Below, piece after piece: positions 26,201-32,200 of a stretch of 64,000 bases of DNA; the first letter of the stretch is position 1; every line of letters starts with the position of its first letter. The notes beneath the pieces are model-generated. The model searched no databases. It was not told where the DNA came from and was given only the letters and a program-made list of their open reading frames with translations. This DNA comes from Ostrinia nubilalis. Its lineage: Eukaryota; Arthropoda; Insecta; Lepidoptera; Crambidae. Location: assembly GCF_963855985.1 (NCBI RefSeq), contig NC_087117.1:4909001-4973000 (forward strand). Direction: 5' to 3'. The translations under genes were made by a program, and so were the position numbers.

Positions 26201-29200
26201 CTCCGCTCTTCTTCAACCCTTCTCCGCATCCAGCCGCGCCGAAGCCGCTTTATGCCAAATAAACCACTATGGTATTTTTACGCAAACATCACAATTACTC
26301 AATACAGTTTCCTTGATTAAATAACGATTCAAGATCTGGTGAGATATAAATAGCACGTAACGGATAATTCATTTCCCTGTAGACTAGTGTTGTCCATAGC
26401 ACAGTATCGATAGTCGAAGAAAAACTAGGAGACGTAAAACGTCTTGGTATCGATAGTCAAAACGAAAGTAGGAGATGCAAAATAAGAGATTTCAAACTTT
26501 GACATCTTGCTAGATATCTACTATCGGCATTTTCGAGGTCTTGCTTGGGTATACTGTTTAAACAAAAGTAATACGTAAATCGTCCGCATAATTCAACCTG
26601 TGTAGTGAAAAGCGACAGGGGTCATCCATAAAGTACTGTTGTGACATAATTTATGTGTTTCGTGATTTATTTAACGTTCTCCAGTCCTTGTCATTTTCAT
26701 TTTCTTGTCAGTGTGACGTAACATATTTTACAATTTGACATCCAGAAATTATTGAATTAAAACAGCAGTTCCAAAATAGTATCTTATATCACTAACAGCT
26801 GTCTATATTAAGAATTTATTTTGAGTTAAAGCACATCTTTTCATCGTGACATTTTCGTACTATAATCGATGAATGGTTTATAACATTTTCAGCGACATAT
26901 CTATCGATACTCAAACTATCGATAACAGCCACATCACTACTGACAATGGGGCTGTGATGCAAGTCATTTTATAGGCCGCACGATGTCATAACGCATCGTT
27001 GATAAGAAATAAACCATAAAAAGTAGATATCGAATCATGTAAGTATTTTTTATTGTAAGTTCGTGAAGTTTGCTCATTATACTCTATTTTATTTTGGTAA
27101 TTTATCTACACTAATATTAATATTTTATTGAACACGTCTAAAAACGCTACAGACAGTCGCTTTGAAAGAGCTTATTGGACTTTCATATTTCATAAAATAA
27201 TATGACTTTTGATGAAATATGAAAGTCCAAAATTATTGTGACAGGGGGTGGATATGATGTCAATTGTTTAATTTCCTCACGGATATTGAACCTCATTATC
27301 CCTAAGATAATGGTATAAAATAAATAAGGGAAATTCAACTTCATACCTTAAACGTTAAAGTTTAATATTAATTTGGTTCTCTATTGTGGCAGGTTCATTT
27401 ATGATGTCAATTGTTTTAGAATTAATTTCCTCAATGGATTTTGAATTTCATATCCTCAAGATAAAAATGGTAAAATTTTTAAATAATAGATTTTATTTAA
27501 CAATTAACAAAACATTCAAGTCCAAAATCTACTTGGCATTTATGTACTGCAGATTGGTAATGCCAAGTAGATTTTGATTTTTGAAACAATTGACAATTCA
27601 ATTGTATCAAGACACAATCACAAATGCATTTTGAACTCTATACCCTTGACATATAGTTCGATTGCGCAAATTTTGACAACATGCGTTCATTTAATGTCTT
27701 CCAGACTGCAGAAAAGAGGGTAAGGTTGTACAAACCTGGTCAAAGTGGGTAAATCTCACTTATTTGTTGAGATGCAGTCAATTGTTTTCCAAATGAAATT
27801 TGAACTCCATGCCTTTGACATAAATAAGTATTCCCGACTGCAGTAAATGAGGGTAATGTTGTACATACCTGGTCAAAGTTATAAAATTATAAATGCGAAA
27901 GTAACTCTGTCTGTCTTGCTTTCACGCCTAAACCACTAAACCGATTTTATTGAAATTTGGCATAGACATAGTTTGAATCCCGGTAAAGGACATAGGATAG
28001 TTTTTATCCCGGTTTTTGAAACAGCGCGACAAAGTTTTTCTGTGACAGACAAAATTCCACGCGGGCGAAGCTGCGGGCGGAAAGCTTGTAAACTATAGTC
28101 TAGTCCGTGAGCACGTAGAATTTTGTCCAATGACCCCAAGCTACCCATCCTTACTGCTCGCGCGTAATTATGTTGCTATCGCGCTCGCACACTCACTGCG
28201 GGTGCCAGTCGCACAGTCGCGGGGTCATTGGACAAAATTCTACGTGCTCACGGACCGGGCTTTATAAGTATTAAATTCCCGACTGCAGTAAAGAGGGTAA
28301 TGTTGTACAAACCTGGTCAAAGTGGGCAGCGGCGCCGCGGGTGCACGTCGCCCGCACGCCGCGAGACACCCCTCACAACGGTGCAAACGCATCTGTGGAC
28401 AAAACAGTCATCATCATCATCATCGTTGTGAAGAAGTATAAGTTGACGCCCGTTTGATGTAGTCAGCAGACCCCTCTTTCCCAATGGACACTTCGGGCAC
28501 GTGCCCAGGGCATCGCGACCGAGCCTCCCCTTGATCCTTAAGTGTCCAGGGCCCCCAAGTAGGTTAAAGACGGCCCTGGATGTAGTCGGTTGCCAGGTCC
28601 AAAAACACAAAAGCCGGACTCGGTGCTTAATATTTGGCCGGTAATTTTACCCTAAAGCCGGTATAAATACTCTTTTTTCCTTGAAGTCAGAAATTTGATA
28701 TCATCATTTAATTTTTTTTAATTTTCATACAAAATAAATTTAATAAAATCCGATTTGTATGAAAATGAATATAATTAAAATGAAGATATCAATTTTCTGA
28801 CTTCACCATACCATTTATATGCCCATGTTAACATGGGCTAGTGTCGGCTCATATACCCATTTACCTAACACCCTGTAGATTTTGTGGTAGCAATTTTTTT
28901 TGTCTTTTTGGTGCCCCCAAACACTGCCCTAATTTTTTTATTAATTTGCAAGTTAGGTTATTGACACTGAAAACCTATTTTTTTCTATTTCTATTTATAG
29001 AGCCGGAACAACCAATGAAAATGGAGTCATGAGTGACGTTTAGTCTTCAATTTCACGATAACTGTCACTATACCGACTGACACACCAAACTTATCGTGTG
29101 CAATTTTTGATAAGATAATTTCTGCCACAAATACGGACACGATTATCTAAATCATATCCTCATAGGGGATCGCCGTTAGTCAATGAGGATTATGGTATAC

Positions 29201-32200
29201 TTAACACTTAGGCGCACGGTGAAATGCAACTGCAACGTCTAGTTACTTTTGAGTTGCATCTAAGTTTCTACCATAGCGTCCGTTGAGAGACTGCAGTTTC
29301 GTTGCAGTGGCGTTTTACCGTGTATTCTGGGCCTAACACTTGGCAGGTTATGCGCTGGACCGACCAAGTGAAATCGGCAGTGGGAGACGACTGTGACTGC
29401 ACCAGACAGTCTGCCAACAGAGAGACGGCGGGAGATCGTGCGGAGAGTTGTATCCGCCTCTACGACCGACGTGAACAACGCCTCAACGTGACTACGACCG
29501 CTCTGCTAAGAGTGAAACGAATAAGAAGAACAGTTGGCACCTGGCACTGACGTGTGACAGTACCTCACTCTACAGTTGCGCCATCCTGATGAGTGCAGAT
29601 GCGATGGTCCTCTTATTGCTTCAGCTCTCACCAGTTGGCGTTACTCTCTTACGGGACTATTCCCACCTCTCGTTCCCACCGCTGCAACTCCTGTGTAGCC
29701 AGGATCTATAGCTTTCCCGCCAATAAAAACCCGACCAGCGAAGGTCAAGTTTGTCCCAGGGGAAAGTTAAACTTGTCATTGGTCCCGCGAACGGAGTTCG
29801 AAGTTAAGGTTCGACTTCCCTCCATTGCAAAGCGGTTGACAAGTGACAAATAAAGGTTTAGTAACTTTTAAGCCTGTCTGGCGCCACTGTCTTAGCCACT
29901 AGCGAGTGACAGGACCTTTCTCTACAGTGACGCCTACTGATAAGGAAAAATACGATAGATAGCCCTTAATGGGATTCATTTTATGAGGTATCAAAACGCT
30001 GTTTCTCTATAACGTATGGAAATAAATTACAAAGTTTGACGCAACTTGTAGGTTCTGTTGTTTAAAGGCACCCACTGAAAACCAGTGTCTTGGCACTTAG
30101 CAGTAAAATGTCAACTGTCAAGATGATACTGAGTGGGTGACCTCTTTGGCAACATTTTTTTTTCGCCTCATTGTTTTTGTGCTTTTTAGTTGTCAAATAA
30201 ATAATTTTTCTTTCTTTCTTTCTTTCTTAAAGTCCACTAAATTATCACCATCAGGTAAGATAGGGTCGTGCTCATGCAGTGGATACTAAATGACCTGCTG
30301 ATGATAATAAAAAGTACGCCAGCTGACTGGCAGTGACAACTGCCCAATTAAGCAGTTAAAGATAATACATCGTGAACTTATAAACAAACGAACACGAGGT
30401 CAAATCGTCGGTTAATTAAAAATCACGGTAAGCAACGGTGGCCTAGAAGGTAATAATGAATGATAACGGTAAAATCAAATTATTAACACGTTTGTAAACA
30501 ATTATTTTTATTTGGATGATTTGTTGCTGGCCAGTTTCTGCAAGTACGGTTAGTCTATCCCTCTTTTTGATAAAAAAAGGCTACACCCATGTTGATCAAG
30601 AATTTAAAACGTCATATCCATAGTTTAAACTGATTTCTAACCTGTGTGACTTATATTAAAGAGGAGCAAGCACAAAATCTTTCCTCTTTACAATATTAGT
30701 GTAGATGTAAAATAGCGTGTTACGTTACAATTGATGGTATCGAATTCGGTCAATGGGTGTTATGAGCGACCCGCCAAACTGGTTCGAGCAGTTAAATCGC
30801 GAACTTTAAGTGGCCCACCAACCGGTTACACTAACTGTTCGTACGAACGAACCACTTTTACTAAAGGAGCTACGTATTTAATAAAGAGGACCTTTATCCA
30901 TTGCTGGACTAAGGACTTCCTTCCTCAGACTCGTTACTGCGGTGCCAAAATTCAGGCGTTTTCCACAACCTTCAACAGATCGTCGTTCCAACAAATGTTT
31001 AAATAAGATGTAGGTACTAAGGACAATCTGTTCAGGTGGGGATTCACTAATGGTTCAAACTTGGAGTGCAAATGTGGTTATGTTCCCCAGTCAATGAAAC
31101 ACATGATATCGTGCCCTGCGTGCCCAAATAACAGCACGCAGGAAGACTTAATGAAGGCTACTGACAACGCCCCTCTTGTAACAGAGTTTTGGGCTGACAG
31201 TGTAAGAAAATAAAGATGTCCACTGCTGTACTAAGGATTTCCTCAGACTCGTCCGTGCAGTGCCAAAATTCAGGCGTTTCCCACAACCTTCAACAGATCG
31301 TCGGTCCACCGAAAGGGTCTACATTACTTCTTCGTCAACATTAATTATCATTTCAATGTGAAGCTCTAGGCTAAGTGCTAACCCAGAGGTATCTTAACCC
31401 AGCGATGGTAATGTCAAAATTGATAGATTACAAAGAAGTTATCCTGTGTTGCATAAGAAAATCAGTGTATAAATCAGAGATGTCAACCGCATTATTGTTG
31501 TGTTGAGGAAAGAAGATATAGTTCCTCTGCGGTTGAGGATTCTCTTTAGCAACAGAATTTGTCTACTAAACAAACTTTGACATTCACTGGTTGGATTTTT
31601 ATTGGCAGTCAACGTCAAGCTGTAGATCCTGGCTACACAGGAGTTGCAGCGGTGGGAACAAGAGGTGGGAATAGTCCCGTACCTACTGTACTTTATTTAG
31701 CGTTCATCAACTTTCACTCCCTTAAATAGTGGTCATACTTCAAGTGATGCTTGTTGAATACAAATACTAGCTTCTTTAACTTCGCATACTAATTATTAAT
31801 TAACGCGGATTCACCTGCATACATTTTGGTTCGCTTCAGAAAACTTTCATCACGCAAGTAAGTGGTTTCAAGATCCGGTATTATCCAAAAATATTATTTA
31901 TTTCTTAAAAATTTTCAGTGCGCGAAGACGCGCTGAAAAGAGTAACAAATCATAAACCCTTACAAACTTTCGCATTTATAGTATTAGTAGGAAATACAGG
32001 AATTTATAGTACATAATTAACTGTCAGTATAACGCGGGAAGGTCCTCTGACCTTGTCACCTATAAGACCTGCGCAGTCCACTAGAAACGTTTATAAGTAT
32101 AAACAATATGCAAATCTTCCGCCTTGAGGCCGCCACACTCGTACGGAACCTTGGCAACGAAATTATGTAATTAACCTGTTATTACTCAAGTTGTTTTAAT

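Noticed and set aside
26010..26270. GC-rich protein-coding exon
   Set aside because: The open frames on both strands are produced by the inverted repeat of a MITE.
28321..28610. 97-codon minus-strand frame
   Set aside because: It runs through a dispersed repeat into candidate exon 2 in a different frame from the one that keeps PANK phase.
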